Numbered from the stretch's first letter, positions 7,317 to 15,845 are shown. The stretch: DNA of 27,329 bases from CAZUHN01 sp964620535 (GCA_964620535.1 CAZUHN010000066.1:1-27329), one strand, 5' to 3'. The notes: generated by a model not told the origin, from the letters alone. Made by a program: numbers and translations.

Positions 7317-8791
7317 TACTGAAACTCCCTCGGGGGTGTGGGCGATCGAAAAATGACCGTCGACGGATTGTCCCGCAAAGTTGTCGTGAACTGATTCAGA
7401 TTTTCGGCCGTATCACGAAGGTCCGAGATGAGCAGCTGGATGTCCTCGCGGTTGCGGGCGACCATATCATCCACCTGGCTCAATATAGACTGCGCACGGG
7501 AGAGAGAGAGCCGGAAATTATCGGCGGCGGCGCTCAGCTTGTCACCGTCCGGTCCGCCGTTTAATTCGACGAAAATATTGTCGACCTGCTTTGAAATCGA
7601 CCGAAAATTCAGAATAATTTCCCGAAGATCCTTGCGGCTCGAGGCCAAGAACTTATCGACCTGTTTTGCCGCGCCTTCGATGGAGGCCAGGGCCGCCGCC
7701 AAGTTCTCCTCTGTCGCGGCGAGGGATTTATTGGCCTGCGCGCCCACCCCGCCGATCTCTTTGCGGAGCGCGTCTCCGGTCTGGCTGAGTTCACCCTTCA
7801 GGTCTTCCCGCAGGGCGCCGGCCGTCTTTCCGAACTCCTTTTGCAGATCCTGGCGAACCCCCCGAATTTCCCCTTCCAACACACTTTTCACGCTCCCAAG
7901 GGCCTCTCCCCCCTGGCCCACCACTTTTTCCAACGATTCCCCCACCCGGCCGGCACTGGCGATAACCCTCCGCGCCCGGGCGACACTGACCCTTACATCC
8001 GCCAGAACCTTTGATGCATCGTCCGCCAAGGAGTTATAGGACTGCGCGGCTCGGTCAATCGTCCCCAGGGTTTCCCCCGCCTTGCGTAGGGTGCCCTGCA
8101 ATTCCCTCGCGGAAGGCTCGATATTTTTTTCGAGCGTATCCGCCACGCGGGCCAGGGATGTCAGGAAACGGTTAATATTCTGTTCATTTTTCTGGCTGAG
8201 AATGTTTTCCAGCCGCTTTGCGACGCGATCGGTGGTCGAGAGAATGCTCCGCATCCCCACCCTTATGTTGTGGACGGTGGCCTTCGCTTCGCTGGAGATC
8301 AACTCGGCCGCGTCCCCGAGGTCCACCAAAATCTTGTTCAGGTTCGAGGCGACGGAATCGACCTCATTGATCACATCCTGAAAGCTCGCCGCCTCCTCTC
8401 CCTGGAGGATCTCACCCGTCTTGAGAAGGAGGGAGTCCGCAGTTCCCAGGGAGATCGCAAGGAACATCGAGCCAGTGACCCCGACCGAGGTCACCTGGAT
8501 CTTGGAATTCTTCCGGACGGGAGAGCCCTTCTTCACCAAGATGACGGCCTCCATCCGGCCCGAATCGTCCGGTGCGATGCCGACCGACTTCACCCGGCCC
8601 ACTTTGAGCCCGCCCAGCCGGACAATGCTCCCGTTCTCAAGGCCGGCGACGCTGCCGAATCGCACCTTGTAGAGAACCTCTTCCCCGCTGAACCCGATTC
8701 CCATCAACATGACGACGAACAGCGCGAGGACGGCGAGCCCCGCCGTCACAAAGATTCCAACCTTCATCTCATGCGATTTGTCACGGGGCAT
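7316..8791 (-). CDS. mlaD: MlaD-like MCE-domain substrate-binding protein
   Basis: Periplasmic lipid-binding subunit of the ABC transporter, anchored in the inner membrane by one helix (about 10-32). The MCE domain covers about 36-125 (VRFGSVAGLENGSIVRLGG, then GVTGSMFLAISLG). A long helical, coiled-coil-rich tail (about 140-470) follows, rich in heptad-like A/L/V spacing and repeated Lys-Asp-Leu units. The C-terminal end has NPSTVIFRSP, like the NPS(x)L ending of MCE proteins of this class. At 491 residues it is much longer than E. coli MlaD (about 180), so it may form an extended periplasm-spanning tube or needle like the PqiB/YebT classes. The ATG at 8791 follows AAGGAG by nine bases, three bases after the mlaF stop. 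Confidence 0.92.
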   Translation of the reverse strand: MPRDKSHEMKVGIFVTAGLAVLALFVVMLMGIGFSGEEVLYKVRFGSVAGLENGSIVRLGGLKVGRVKSVGIAPDDSGRMEAVILVKKGSPVRKNSKIQVTSVGVTGSMFLAISLGTADSLLLKTGEILQGEEAASFQDVINEVDSVASNLNKILVDLGDAAELISSEAKATVHNIRVGMRSILSTTDRVAKRLENILSQKNEQNINRFLTSLARVADTLEKNIEPSARELQGTLRKAGETLGTIDRAAQSYNSLADDASKVLADVRVSVARARRVIASAGRVGESLEKVVGQGGEALGSVKSVLEGEIRGVRQDLQKEFGKTAGALREDLKGELSQTGDALRKEIGGVGAQANKSLAATEENLAAALASIEGAAKQVDKFLASSRKDLREIILNFRSISKQVDNIFVELNGGPDGDKLSAAADNFRLSLSRAQSILSQVDDMVARNREDIQLLISDLRDTAENLNQFTTTLRDNPSTVIFRSPTPPREFQ

Positions 8792-8794
8792 GGG

Positions 8795-9640
8795 CTACAA
8801 CTCCTTCCGGCCGCCGGCCGTTAGATAGTCCAGGTATTGCGTCGGGTCCACCTTTTCGTCGTCTGCTTCCCGTTTGAAAAACTGCCGCACCCGCGGATTG
8901 TCGGTTTTCATGACCTCCTCTAGACTGCCGACGGCCACCGCCTCGCCCTTGAAGAGCATGATGACCCGGTCCGCGATTTTCTTCACGCTCTCCATCTCGT
9001 GGGTGACGACCACGATGGTCATCCCGAACGTATCTCGCAGTTTTAGGATCAACTCGTCGAGGCCGGCGCCGGCGATGGGATCGAGGCCCGCGGAGGGCTC
9101 GTCGAAAAACAATACCTCCGGGTCCATCGCGATCGCCCGGGCCAAGCCGGCCCGCTTCTTCATCCCCCCCGAGAGTTGATCGGGTCGCAGACCTTCAAAA
9201 TTTGCCAGACCGACCAGCCCGAGCTTCATCCTCACCTGAATGCCGATGGTGGTTTCGGGCAAATCCGTGAATTCCCGAAGCGGCAGCGCCACATTGTCGC
9301 CCACTGTCATCGAATTGAACAAGGCGCCGCCCTGATACAATACCCCCATACGGCGGCGAAGTCTGGCCCAGTCTTCCTCATCGAGATTCGAGGTTTCTTC
9401 TCCGAATACGCGAATCGACCCGCTCGAAGGTTTCAGCAACCCGATAATGTGTCGCAACAAGGTAGATTTGCCGCTCCCGCTCCCGCCCAGAATGACGAAG
9501 ATCTCCTCCTTCAAAATATCGAAACTTACTCGCTCGAGAATTTTGCGCTCCCCGTAGTAAGTCTCCAAATCCTTCACCTGGATGACCGGCCCGCCTTCCG
9601 GGGTGGCGCCATGCACCTTCTGGGAACTGTCTTCTTTCAC
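8795..9640 (-). CDS. mlaF: MlaF-like ABC transporter ATPase
   Basis: Cytoplasmic ATPase that powers the MlaE permease. From the GTG at 9640 it has 281 residues, with Walker A GGSGSGKST (52-60), the Q-loop region LYQGG, signature LSGGMKKR (156-163), Walker B VLFFDEP and the switch histidine in VVTHE. The ALFNSMTV stretch and GGALF after the Q-loop are typical of the Mla/Ttg2A class. The C-terminal tail (about 255-281) is where MlaF contacts its STAS partner MlaB in E. coli. The reading frame is open back to 9694, inside mlaE; the GTG at 9640 or the adjacent TTG at 9643, after GGTGGGAG, are the likely starts, 17-19 bases after mlaE. Confidence 0.93.
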   Translation of the reverse strand: MKEDSSQKVHGATPEGGPVIQVKDLETYYGERKILERVSFDILKEEIFVILGGSGSGKSTLLRHIIGLLKPSSGSIRVFGEETSNLDEEDWARLRRRMGVLYQGGALFNSMTVGDNVALPLREFTDLPETTIGIQVRMKLGLVGLANFEGLRPDQLSGGMKKRAGLARAIAMDPEVLFFDEPSAGLDPIAGAGLDELILKLRDTFGMTIVVVTHEMESVKKIADRVIMLFKGEAVAVGSLEEVMKTDNPRVRQFFKREADDEKVDPTQYLDYLTAGGRKEL

Positions 9641-9659
9641 CAACGGTCCGGACTCCCAC

Positions 9660-10466
9660 CTATTCGATAATGTAGTAAAACGTCGTGAACACAAGGTTCG
9701 CCAGGATTATCAGGAAAATGGAGACCACGACAGAGTTCGTCGTGGACCGGCCCACGCCTTCCGCCCCGCCCTCGACTTCGCTGCCCAGGAAACATCCCGT
9801 TTTCGCAATGAGGAGGCCGAAAACAAAGCTCTTCGTGAGCCCGCGCATCACGTCGCCCATATCGATGGCATCTGCCGTGTGGCGAATGTATTGCCACGAC
9901 CCCAGGTCCACCACCGATACCGCGATGAACCAGCCACCGAATATGCCGGTGAAAACCGCGAGCAGCGTCAAGAGCGGCACTGCGATGGCCATCGCCAGCA
10001 CCCGGGGCACCATCAGGAACCGCACCGGGTTCAGCCCCATCGTCTGGAGCGCGTCGATCTCCTCGGCCATCTTCATGCTGCCGATCTCGGCCGTAAACGC
10101 CGAGCCGCTCCGGCCCGCCACGATGATGCCCGTCAAGAGCGGGCCGAGTTCCCGCGTCATGGATAGGGCAACGGCGTTGGCGATGAGGAGAAGCTGGCCG
10201 AATTGCCTGAGCAGAGAAGCGCTCTGGAGAGCGGAGATCATCCCGACGAAAAGATTGATCAGAACGACGATGGGGATCGCGTCCCAACCGATTCGAACCC
10301 CTTGTTCGATCGTGCTCTCCCAGCGGATACCCCCCCGCCCCTTCCAGGGAGCGACGAACGTCCAGAAGAACAGCTCCTTCGCAAGCGTCCACACCGCTCG
10401 CCTGACTGCGCCGAACCCGATCACTTTCCGGCCGATGGATTCGACCGCTTCCTCCAGTGGGGGCAA
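9660..10466 (-). CDS. mlaE: MlaE-like ABC transporter permease
   Basis: Inner-membrane permease of the lipid transporter, 268 residues. An N-terminal amphipathic region is followed by about five hydrophobic segments and the family signature ELGPLLTGIIVAGRSG continuing into AFTAEIGSMK, with the conserved EIDALQTMG. The start is a TTG at 10466, only two bases after the STAS stop codon, with GGAGGG about ten bases before it; no ATG or GTG gives a better N-terminus. The tight spacing implies translational coupling to the STAS gene. The length and topology match MlaE/YrbE proteins. Confidence 0.93.
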   Translation of the reverse strand: MPPLEEAVESIGRKVIGFGAVRRAVWTLAKELFFWTFVAPWKGRGGIRWESTIEQGVRIGWDAIPIVVLINLFVGMISALQSASLLRQFGQLLLIANAVALSMTRELGPLLTGIIVAGRSGSAFTAEIGSMKMAEEIDALQTMGLNPVRFLMVPRVLAMAIAVPLLTLLAVFTGIFGGWFIAVSVVDLGSWQYIRHTADAIDMGDVMRGLTKSFVFGLLIAKTGCFLGSEVEGGAEGVGRSTTNSVVVSIFLIILANLVFTTFYYIIE

Positions 10467-10468
10467 AC

Positions 10469-10801
10469 TCAGATTCCCTCCTCGGCACCGGCCGCATTCG
10501 GGAAGATTTCAAACACATCGCTCAGCTTGGCGAGGTCGAACACCTGCTGCACCTTGGGACTCAACGAGGCCAGATGAAATTTTCCGCCGTAGGTGTTCGT
10601 CTCCTGAAGACCCTCCACCAAGGTTGCAATCCCCGAGCTGTCCACGTAGCTGACCTCACCCAGATCAACGACGATTCCCGAGACCTTCTTCTTTGTGAGA
10701 TCCATCAATATTTCCCTCACCTTCGGTGAGTTGGACATGTCCACCTCCCCAGAGACCTTCACCAGGGTAGCCTTTCCCAATTCTTGGGTTTCAATATTCA
10801 T
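10469..10801 (-). CDS. STAS-domain protein (SpoIIAA/MlaB-like)
   Basis: A single-domain STAS protein of 110 residues. The phosphorylation motif YVDSSGIATL (52-61) contains S56 at the position of the serine phosphorylated in SpoIIAA/RsbV. Its ATG at 10801 overlaps the kinase stop codon (TGATG) and has GGAGAG upstream; an in-frame extension into the kinase gene exists but is unlikely. It sits directly between an RsbW-like kinase and mlaE. In known systems a STAS protein beside a kinase is an anti-anti-sigma factor, whereas one beside mlaE/mlaF is MlaB, which binds and activates the ATPase. Here one gene fills both positions and no other STAS gene is present in the operon. Domain identity is secure; which partner it binds is open. 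Confidence 0.9.
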   Translation of the reverse strand: MNIETQELGKATLVKVSGEVDMSNSPKVREILMDLTKKKVSGIVVDLGEVSYVDSSGIATLVEGLQETNTYGGKFHLASLSPKVQQVFDLAKLSDVFEIFPNAAGAEEGI

Positions 10802-11223
10802 CAAATCTGTCTCTCCGGCGTAGAAAGGCGTTTTCGAAGACAAAGACGCGTACCATCTTCCCCGTGACTTCCAAACTCCACCTCATCCATCACCTCGCGG
10901 ATGAAATGAACGCCCAGGCCGCCCGGGCGCACCTCGGCCAATTCCCGCGGCTGAATGCTAGAAGGATCCACTTTTTTCCCGAAATCCTGAAGCGTAATTG
11001 CAAGGTAGTCTCCGTCGATCTTCCCCTCGCAAATGATGGGCTGACCGTCCGCGCCGCCATAGCTGTGGCGGATGATGTTGGAGCAGGCCTCGTCCACGGC
11101 GAGGACCACCTGGCATTTTTCGTCTTCGTCCATGCCGCCGAGCTCGCACAGGACAGCGACCGACGCCCGGACAATCCGAAGGCAACTCGGATCCGAGGGT
11201 ATCTGGATCTCAAAGCGCTTCAT
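10801..11223 (-). CDS. RsbW/SpoIIAB-like serine kinase (HATPase fold)
   Basis: A 140-residue ATP-binding regulator of the anti-sigma kinase type. The N-box is AVDEACSNIIRHSYGG (43-58), the G1-like segment LQDFGKKVDP (79 on), and the G2-like loop RPGGLGVHFIREVMDEV (about 99-115). Such proteins phosphorylate a STAS partner and may bind a sigma factor or other target. The ATG at 11223 overlaps the stop codon of the phosphatase gene (ATGA) and the stop overlaps the STAS start, so the three are translationally linked. No sigma factor gene occurs in the window, which leaves the usual output of this module unfilled. Confidence 0.9.
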   Translation of the reverse strand: MKRFEIQIPSDPSCLRIVRASVAVLCELGGMDEDEKCQVVLAVDEACSNIIRHSYGGADGQPIICEGKIDGDYLAITLQDFGKKVDPSSIQPRELAEVRPGGLGVHFIREVMDEVEFGSHGEDGTRLCLRKRLSTPERQI

Positions 11224-12626
11224 CGCATCTGCCCCTTCCAGGAGACAGTGACAAGCGTCATGTCATCCGCCTGCGTCGTTTCCTCACTGAACTCCTGGAT
11301 TCTTTGCAAGACGGCGGCGAGGAGACTCTTTGCCCCCCCCTTCTCTGTGGCAACCAGGTATTGAAGCTTTTCTTCCCCGAAATCCTCCCCGGCCGAATTT
11401 CTCGCCTCCACGATGCCGTCCGAATAGAGCAGGAGGCGATCTCCGGGCTCGAGCGAAATTCTCTGCTCCTGATACTGGGACTTCGGGAGCATCCCGAGCG
11501 GGGGGCCGCTCGCGGCACCGACAAACCGTGCCGACCCGTCGCCGCCCGCGCAAAGGGAAGGCAAATGCCCCGCGTTCGCAATGCTGAGTTCACCCGCGTC
11601 CCAGTCGAGAATGCCGTACTGAAAGGTGACGAACATGCCCCGCATCGAGTTCGAGGACAAATCCTCATTCAGCGCCCGGGTCACCTCGCCGACTGAGGCG
11701 CCGTCGGCGCACAGGATCCGGAATTCGCTGACCAGCCGCGCCATGTAGAGTGCGGCCGGAACTCCCTTCCCGGAAACATCGCCCAGGCAAAACCCCAGCC
11801 GCCCGTCCGGCAGGGCGATCACGTTATAGAAATCGCCTCCCACCTCCTGGGCCGATTTCGAGTACGCGTCCACCTCGAACCTTCCCCGCTCGTCTTCGGG
11901 CAAGGTTACCGGAAGGAAGCTTTTTTGGATCGAGGCGGCCATCGTCATTTGCTGATCGAAAAGAACGCGTTTCAGTTCACTTTTGTGCAACTGGGCGTTC
12001 TCGATGGCAACGGCCACCTGCCTGCAGAAGCTGGCGAACAGTTCGAGGTCCTGCTCGGTGAAAGGACGCCCTTCCATGTGATTCAAGACCTCGCTGACCC
12101 CGATTATCCGACCCCGCACGGCAAGCGGCGCAGCGAGGATGGACTTTGTGACGAAGCCGGTCGCTTCATCCGCCTTGGCGAAAAAGCGGGAATCTTTCGT
12201 TACATCTTCGATCAACATCGGCTCGCCCGTTTCCATGACCGTCCCGGCGATCCCCTGGCCCTTGGGCACCCGGACGGTCTTCAGGGCATCGACCCTCGCG
12301 CCGCCGATCGAAATTTCAAATTCAAGGCATTGCGCCTCCTCGTTCCAGAGCATGATGGAGGCCGTCTCGGCGTACATCACCTCTATTGCAAGGGTCATGA
12401 CGCGCTTCATCACCACTTCGAGATCGAGGGTCGAGGAGATGAGGGAGGTCACTTCCATAAGGCGGGAGAGGTTTTCCACTCGTTCGCGGAGTCGGGGCAG
12501 GTCATTTTGTGCGGTGGCGCCGCCGCTTGGCTGCATCAATTCACCCTCACCCGGAGCGCTAGCGGAGGCGGCCCTCCTGCTCATCTCCTTTGATTTTTCA
12601 ACGAATGGGACGAGTCCGCCGGCCAC
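11220..12626 (-). CDS. GAF-domain PP2C (SpoIIE/RsbU-type) serine phosphatase
   Basis: A sensor phosphatase of 468 residues that would dephosphorylate the STAS protein. A short coiled coil (about 40-60) leads into a GAF domain (about 60-215: EVVMKRVMTLAIEVM, GQGIAGTVMETGEPMLIEDV, HMEGRPFTEQDLELFASF). A linker helix follows, then the SpoIIE domain (about 245-465) with metal-binding signatures GGDFYNVI, GDVSGKGVPAALYMA, LYSDGIVEARN and DDMTLVTV. All acidic metal ligands expected in PP2C appear intact. It has no membrane segment, so it probably senses a cytosolic ligand through GAF. It is first in the seven-gene operon; the GTG at 12626 follows AGGAG by eight bases. Confidence 0.93.
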   Translation of the reverse strand: MAGGLVPFVEKSKEMSRRAASASAPGEGELMQPSGGATAQNDLPRLRERVENLSRLMEVTSLISSTLDLEVVMKRVMTLAIEVMYAETASIMLWNEEAQCLEFEISIGGARVDALKTVRVPKGQGIAGTVMETGEPMLIEDVTKDSRFFAKADEATGFVTKSILAAPLAVRGRIIGVSEVLNHMEGRPFTEQDLELFASFCRQVAVAIENAQLHKSELKRVLFDQQMTMAASIQKSFLPVTLPEDERGRFEVDAYSKSAQEVGGDFYNVIALPDGRLGFCLGDVSGKGVPAALYMARLVSEFRILCADGASVGEVTRALNEDLSSNSMRGMFVTFQYGILDWDAGELSIANAGHLPSLCAGGDGSARFVGAASGPPLGMLPKSQYQEQRISLEPGDRLLLYSDGIVEARNSAGEDFGEEKLQYLVATEKGGAKSLLAAVLQRIQEFSEETTQADDMTLVTVSWKGQMR

Positions 12627-12649
12627 CTCTGCCTCTCCTATAAATTATC

Positions 12650-12660
12650 GTCATTTTGAC
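12650..12660. promoter_or_regulatory. Short palindrome before the phosphatase gene
   Basis: GTCATTTTGAC has 4-base inverted arms and lies 24 bases upstream of the GTG that starts the partner-switching/Mla operon, in an AT-rich patch. It could be an operator but is short enough to be chance. Confidence 0.2.
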
Positions 12661-12744
12661 ACATCTCGGACGATGGCGGCCAAATAGTCGATTCCAAAGA
12701 GATTTATGACTCGTCCCGAAGACGGCATAAGGATGAATAAAAAC

Positions 12745-12774
12745 ATTAACAAATACCATTAAAGTGACTGACAA
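12745..12774 (-). promoter_or_regulatory. Candidate promoter of the partner-switching/Mla operon
   Basis: On the minus strand TTGTCA (5 of 6 to the -35 consensus) is followed after 18 bases by GTTAAT (4 of 6 to the -10). It lies in the AT-rich gap between the dehydrogenase stop and the phosphatase start, leaving a leader of about 115 bases. The match is moderate. Confidence 0.4.
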
Positions 12775-12789
12775 TGAACCAATTGAAGT

Positions 12790-13779
12790 CTAGAGATTCG
12801 CTCGGTTATTTTCCCGCACTTTGGGGTTCGCCACGTTCACCGGCCACTCTCCCGAGAGTACGCGCCGCACCTCGTTCGGGGCTCCCGCCTTGAGTCCTTC
12901 CATCGCCTGCTCGCTGAACCAGGCAGCGTGGGGATGGATGATGACGTTCTCCCGTCCCCGCAGGGGGTGCGGATCGGGAAGCGGCTCGGGGTCGATGGTG
13001 TCGAGCGCACAGCCCGCGATCAGGTTCGCGTCGAGCGCCCGCACCAACGCCCCGGTATCGACGATGGGCCCGCGCGAGCAGTTGATGAGAAAAGCCGAAG
13101 GCTTCATGGCGTCAAAGGCTTCATCGTTCAGCATCCCGCGCGTTTGCGGGATTAACGGAGGGTGAACGGAAACAAAATCGGCGCTCCGGAGGACATCGAG
13201 AAATTCCATCTTCTTGCCGGGGGCGTCGAACTGTCCTTCTTCCACGTAGGGGTCCGTGAACAGCACACTCATCCCGAAGGCGACCGCCCGGACGGCGACC
13301 TGGCGGGCGATGTTGCCGAATCCCACAAGGCCGAGGGTGCTGCCCTCCAAGCGGATCATGGGCTTTCCGGACATCAAGTCCCACTTGCCGGCCCGCACCA
13401 TGCGCTCGTAGAAGGCGACCTTGCGGGCGCAGGCGAGCATCAGGGCCATGGTGTGTTCGGCCACCTCCTGGATGCAATATGTCGGATTGTTCGTGACGAT
13501 AATTCCCGCCGCCGTCGCGGCCTCGACATCAATGGTGTCCAGACCAATTCCGTACCGGGCGACGATCAGGCACTCGGGCATCCGGGCCAGGTCATCGGCG
13601 GTGATGGGCCCCGCATAGGTATTCAGCAGAGCCACGCAGTCGGCGGCCTCGGGGAGAAACTCTTCCGGCGTTTTCGCCTGCATGGCGACCAGTTCGGCCA
13701 GCCCTTCGAGGGTCTTTTCCTCCACTTCGAACGAATCCCAAACGTAGTCGGTCAGAACCACCTTCGCCTTGCCGGACAT
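12790..13779 (-). CDS. D-isomer-specific 2-hydroxyacid dehydrogenase
   Basis: NAD(P)-dependent oxidoreductase that interconverts a D-2-hydroxyacid and a 2-oxoacid. In 329 residues it shows the Rossmann motif GLVGFGNIA (150-158), an acidic NAD-binding position after it (D176 in FTDPY), and the catalytic triad R236 (NCSRGPIVD), E265 (DPEPLPD) and H284 (IHPHAAW). The substrate-domain halves flank it (about 1-105 and 300-329). The substrate cannot be told from sequence; the phrasing of the motifs is like the C-terminal-binding-protein/phosphoglycerate-dehydrogenase-like group rather than SerA with an ACT domain. The ATG at 13779 follows GGAGGAGAGG. It is divergent from the isochorismatase gene across a 169-base gap and may share control with it. 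Confidence 0.9.
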   Translation of the reverse strand: MSGKAKVVLTDYVWDSFEVEEKTLEGLAELVAMQAKTPEEFLPEAADCVALLNTYAGPITADDLARMPECLIVARYGIGLDTIDVEAATAAGIIVTNNPTYCIQEVAEHTMALMLACARKVAFYERMVRAGKWDLMSGKPMIRLEGSTLGLVGFGNIARQVAVRAVAFGMSVLFTDPYVEEGQFDAPGKKMEFLDVLRSADFVSVHPPLIPQTRGMLNDEAFDAMKPSAFLINCSRGPIVDTGALVRALDANLIAGCALDTIDPEPLPDPHPLRGRENVIIHPHAAWFSEQAMEGLKAGAPNEVRRVLSGEWPVNVANPKVRENNRANL

Positions 13780-13948
13780 CGCCCCTCTCCTCCGGAACAG
13801 TAAGATTTCATTTGTGGCGAGATGAAAATCGGGCAGATGCTATCTCACCCCGTGACGGGGGTCAACCTCTTGAAATACTTGACCCTCATGAAGTCTTGTG
13901 CTACCCCATGATGATTGCGCCGCTTTACAACACATATGCGGAGGGGAA

Positions 13949-14515
13949 ATGGCCGACATCGAAAGAATCCGCCTCTCCCTGAAAGATACCCTCGTCGTCG
14001 TCGTCGACGTCCAGGAGCGCCTCATGGCCGCGATGGAGGAATCCATCCGGGAGCGGACGATCGGCCGGATTCTCATCATGATCGAAACCGCCAAGCGGTT
14101 GAATTTACCCGTCCTCGTCACGGAACAATACCCGAAAGGCCTCGGCAAGACCGTCGATGCGATCGCGGCCACTCTGACCGAATTTTCCCCCTACGCGAAG
14201 ATGACCTTCAGCTGCTGCGGGGCCGAAGAATTCCTGCCCCACCTGCGGCGCCTGGACCGCCGCAAGGTTCTCCTGACGGGGGCTGAGACCCACGTTTGCT
14301 GCTACCAGACGGCATTGGACCTCCTGGAAAACGGCTACATCGTTCACGCGGTGGCCGATGCCCTATGCTCGCGCTCGAAATTGAACTGGGAAAAGGGGCT
14401 CGCCGCCATGGAGCACGCCGGCGTGATTCCGAGCACCACCGAGCAGGCCGTCTTCGACCTTCTGCGGGTAGCCGGAACGGAAGACTTCAAGGCCCTCGCC
14501 AAAATGATCAAATGA
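13949..14515 (+). CDS. Isochorismatase-family cysteine hydrolase
   Basis: A 188-residue alpha/beta hydrolase of the isochorismatase/nicotinamidase superfamily. The catalytic triad is visible: D20 (VVVVDVQERL), K84 (YAKMTFSC) and C117 (GAETHVCCYQ). Compact size and motif wording resemble the YcaC-like group of unknown substrate rather than true nicotinamidase, whose metal-binding histidines are absent. The ATG at 13949 is preceded by GGAGGGG with four-base spacing; the frame extends further upstream without a better start. It is followed after 111 bases by ddl in the same direction, though the two have no evident functional link. Confidence 0.88.
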   Translation: MADIERIRLSLKDTLVVVVDVQERLMAAMEESIRERTIGRILIMIETAKRLNLPVLVTEQYPKGLGKTVDAIAATLTEFSPYAKMTFSCCGAEEFLPHLRRLDRRKVLLTGAETHVCCYQTALDLLENGYIVHAVADALCSRSKLNWEKGLAAMEHAGVIPSTTEQAVFDLLRVAGTEDFKALAKMIK

Positions 14516-14626
14516 ACGCGCCCCCCGCCCGAGACTTTTCGGTATGAAAACCCCACGGGCCACCGAGATGCCGCCGCCTGCCCGCGGGCCTGCCAATCGC
14601 TGAAACCGGCGGTAGAGGCAAAACGT

Positions 14627-15742
14627 ATGGCGCAAAGCGACGGGGCCGCAAAAATACGCATCGGGGTGATCTTCGGGGGCCGCTCGGCCGAGCACGAGGT
14701 TAGCCTCGCCTCCGGGGCGGGCATCATGGGGAGGCTCGACCGGGAGCGCTACGAGGTGCTTCCCGTCCTCGTCACCCGGGAGGGCCGCTGGAGGCTCCTT
14801 CCCCGCCCGGAAGCCGAACCCGGCGAGGGACGAGAGGCATTCCTTCTTCCCCGACCCGGAGAATTCTCCCTCCAAGCCGTTGGGCCGACCGGGTCGCCCG
14901 AGCCGATTCCAGTCGATGTGTTCTTCCCCATCACCCACGGAACATACGGGGAGGACGGCACCCTCCAGGGGCTCCTCGAACTGACGGAAATTCCCTTTGT
15001 GGGCTCCAGCTGCTTTTCCTCCGCCCTGGCCATGAACAAGGCGGCCGCAAAGAAGGTTCTCCTCGCAGCGGGGCTCTCCGCCCTGCCCGCGGCCGCCATC
15101 CCGCGGGAGCGGTGGGAGGCTGGGCGGAAGGCCGTCCTGCAAGAGATTCATGCGCGAATCGGATATCCGCTCTTTGTGAAACCCGTCTCCCTGGGAAGCA
15201 GCGTAGGAATCCACCAGATTGAGGGGAAGGACGAGGAGGCGCTGGATCGGGCGGTCCGGGACGCGTTGACCTACGATCACGCCGTGCTCATCGAGGCGGA
15301 CGCCGAGGGAAGAGAGATCGAGTGCGCCGTCCTCGAAGACTCCGCGGGCGCGCCCCTACTCGCGAGTCCGCTGGCCGAGATCCGGCCCAAGGAGGGCTGG
15401 TACGACTACGAGGCGAAGTACACCGAGGGGAAAACGGACATTCTCATACCCGCCCCCCTCCCCGAGGATGTGGCCGAAAGAATCCGCGCCCAGGCAGGAG
15501 CCGCTTTCTCCGCGCTGGGATGCTCTGGCCTCGCGCGGGTGGATTTCTTCTTCCGGGAGGAGAGCGGGGAGATCTTCGTCAGCGAGCTAAACACCCTGCC
15601 CGGGTTCACTCCGATGAGCGCATACCCCATGATGATCGAGGCGACGGGCATCCCCTACCCCACCATGCTCGACCGCCTCATCGCCTGCGCCCTCTCCCGG
15701 CACAAGCGAAACGAGGCGCGGAACTTCCGCCGCCTCGGCTAG
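14627..15742 (+). CDS. ddl: D-alanine--D-alanine ligase
   Basis: ATP-dependent cytoplasmic enzyme that makes the D-Ala-D-Ala dipeptide for peptidoglycan. The 371 residues have the N-terminal signature FGGRSAEHEVSLASG (16-30), HGTYGEDGTLQGLLEL in the central domain, the ATP-grasp motif FVKPVSLGSSVG, and the C-terminal metal-binding segment VSELNTLPGFTPMSAYP. The insertions and length are those of the DdlA/VanA-like long subgroup. A stand-alone ddl away from the mra/ftsQAZ cluster is common. The ATG at 14627 follows AGAGGC. A strong hairpin lies 40 bases after the stop. Confidence 0.95.
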   Translation: MAQSDGAAKIRIGVIFGGRSAEHEVSLASGAGIMGRLDRERYEVLPVLVTREGRWRLLPRPEAEPGEGREAFLLPRPGEFSLQAVGPTGSPEPIPVDVFFPITHGTYGEDGTLQGLLELTEIPFVGSSCFSSALAMNKAAAKKVLLAAGLSALPAAAIPRERWEAGRKAVLQEIHARIGYPLFVKPVSLGSSVGIHQIEGKDEEALDRAVRDALTYDHAVLIEADAEGREIECAVLEDSAGAPLLASPLAEIRPKEGWYDYEAKYTEGKTDILIPAPLPEDVAERIRAQAGAAFSALGCSGLARVDFFFREESGEIFVSELNTLPGFTPMSAYPMMIEATGIPYPTMLDRLIACALSRHKRNEARNFRRLG

Positions 15743-15781
15743 CCCCCATCGCGCGGGAGCGCCCCAGACGAAAAGTCATTC

Positions 15782-15823
15782 GTCTCGCCCCCCCTTCCCC
15801 ACCGGCAAGGGGGGGGGTGAGAC
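15782..15823 (+). terminator. Long GC-rich stem-loop after ddl
   Basis: The arms GTCTCGCCCCCCCTT and AAGGGGGGG(GG)TGAGAC can form a stem of about 14 pairs around a 10-base loop. It begins 40 bases after the ddl stop and lies between ddl and the broken hydrolase gene. There is no T-run after it, so it may act as a rho-type or transcript-stabilising structure. The long C and G runs also make it prone to sequence error. Confidence 0.5.
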
Positions 15824-15845
15824 ATTCCCCCCGGAGAGAGGCGGA

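Noticed and set aside
9637..10518. Alternative minus-strand frame of 293 residues over mlaE
   Set aside because: Out of frame with mlaE and composed of Arg/Gly-rich sequence typical of a GC-rich shadow frame.
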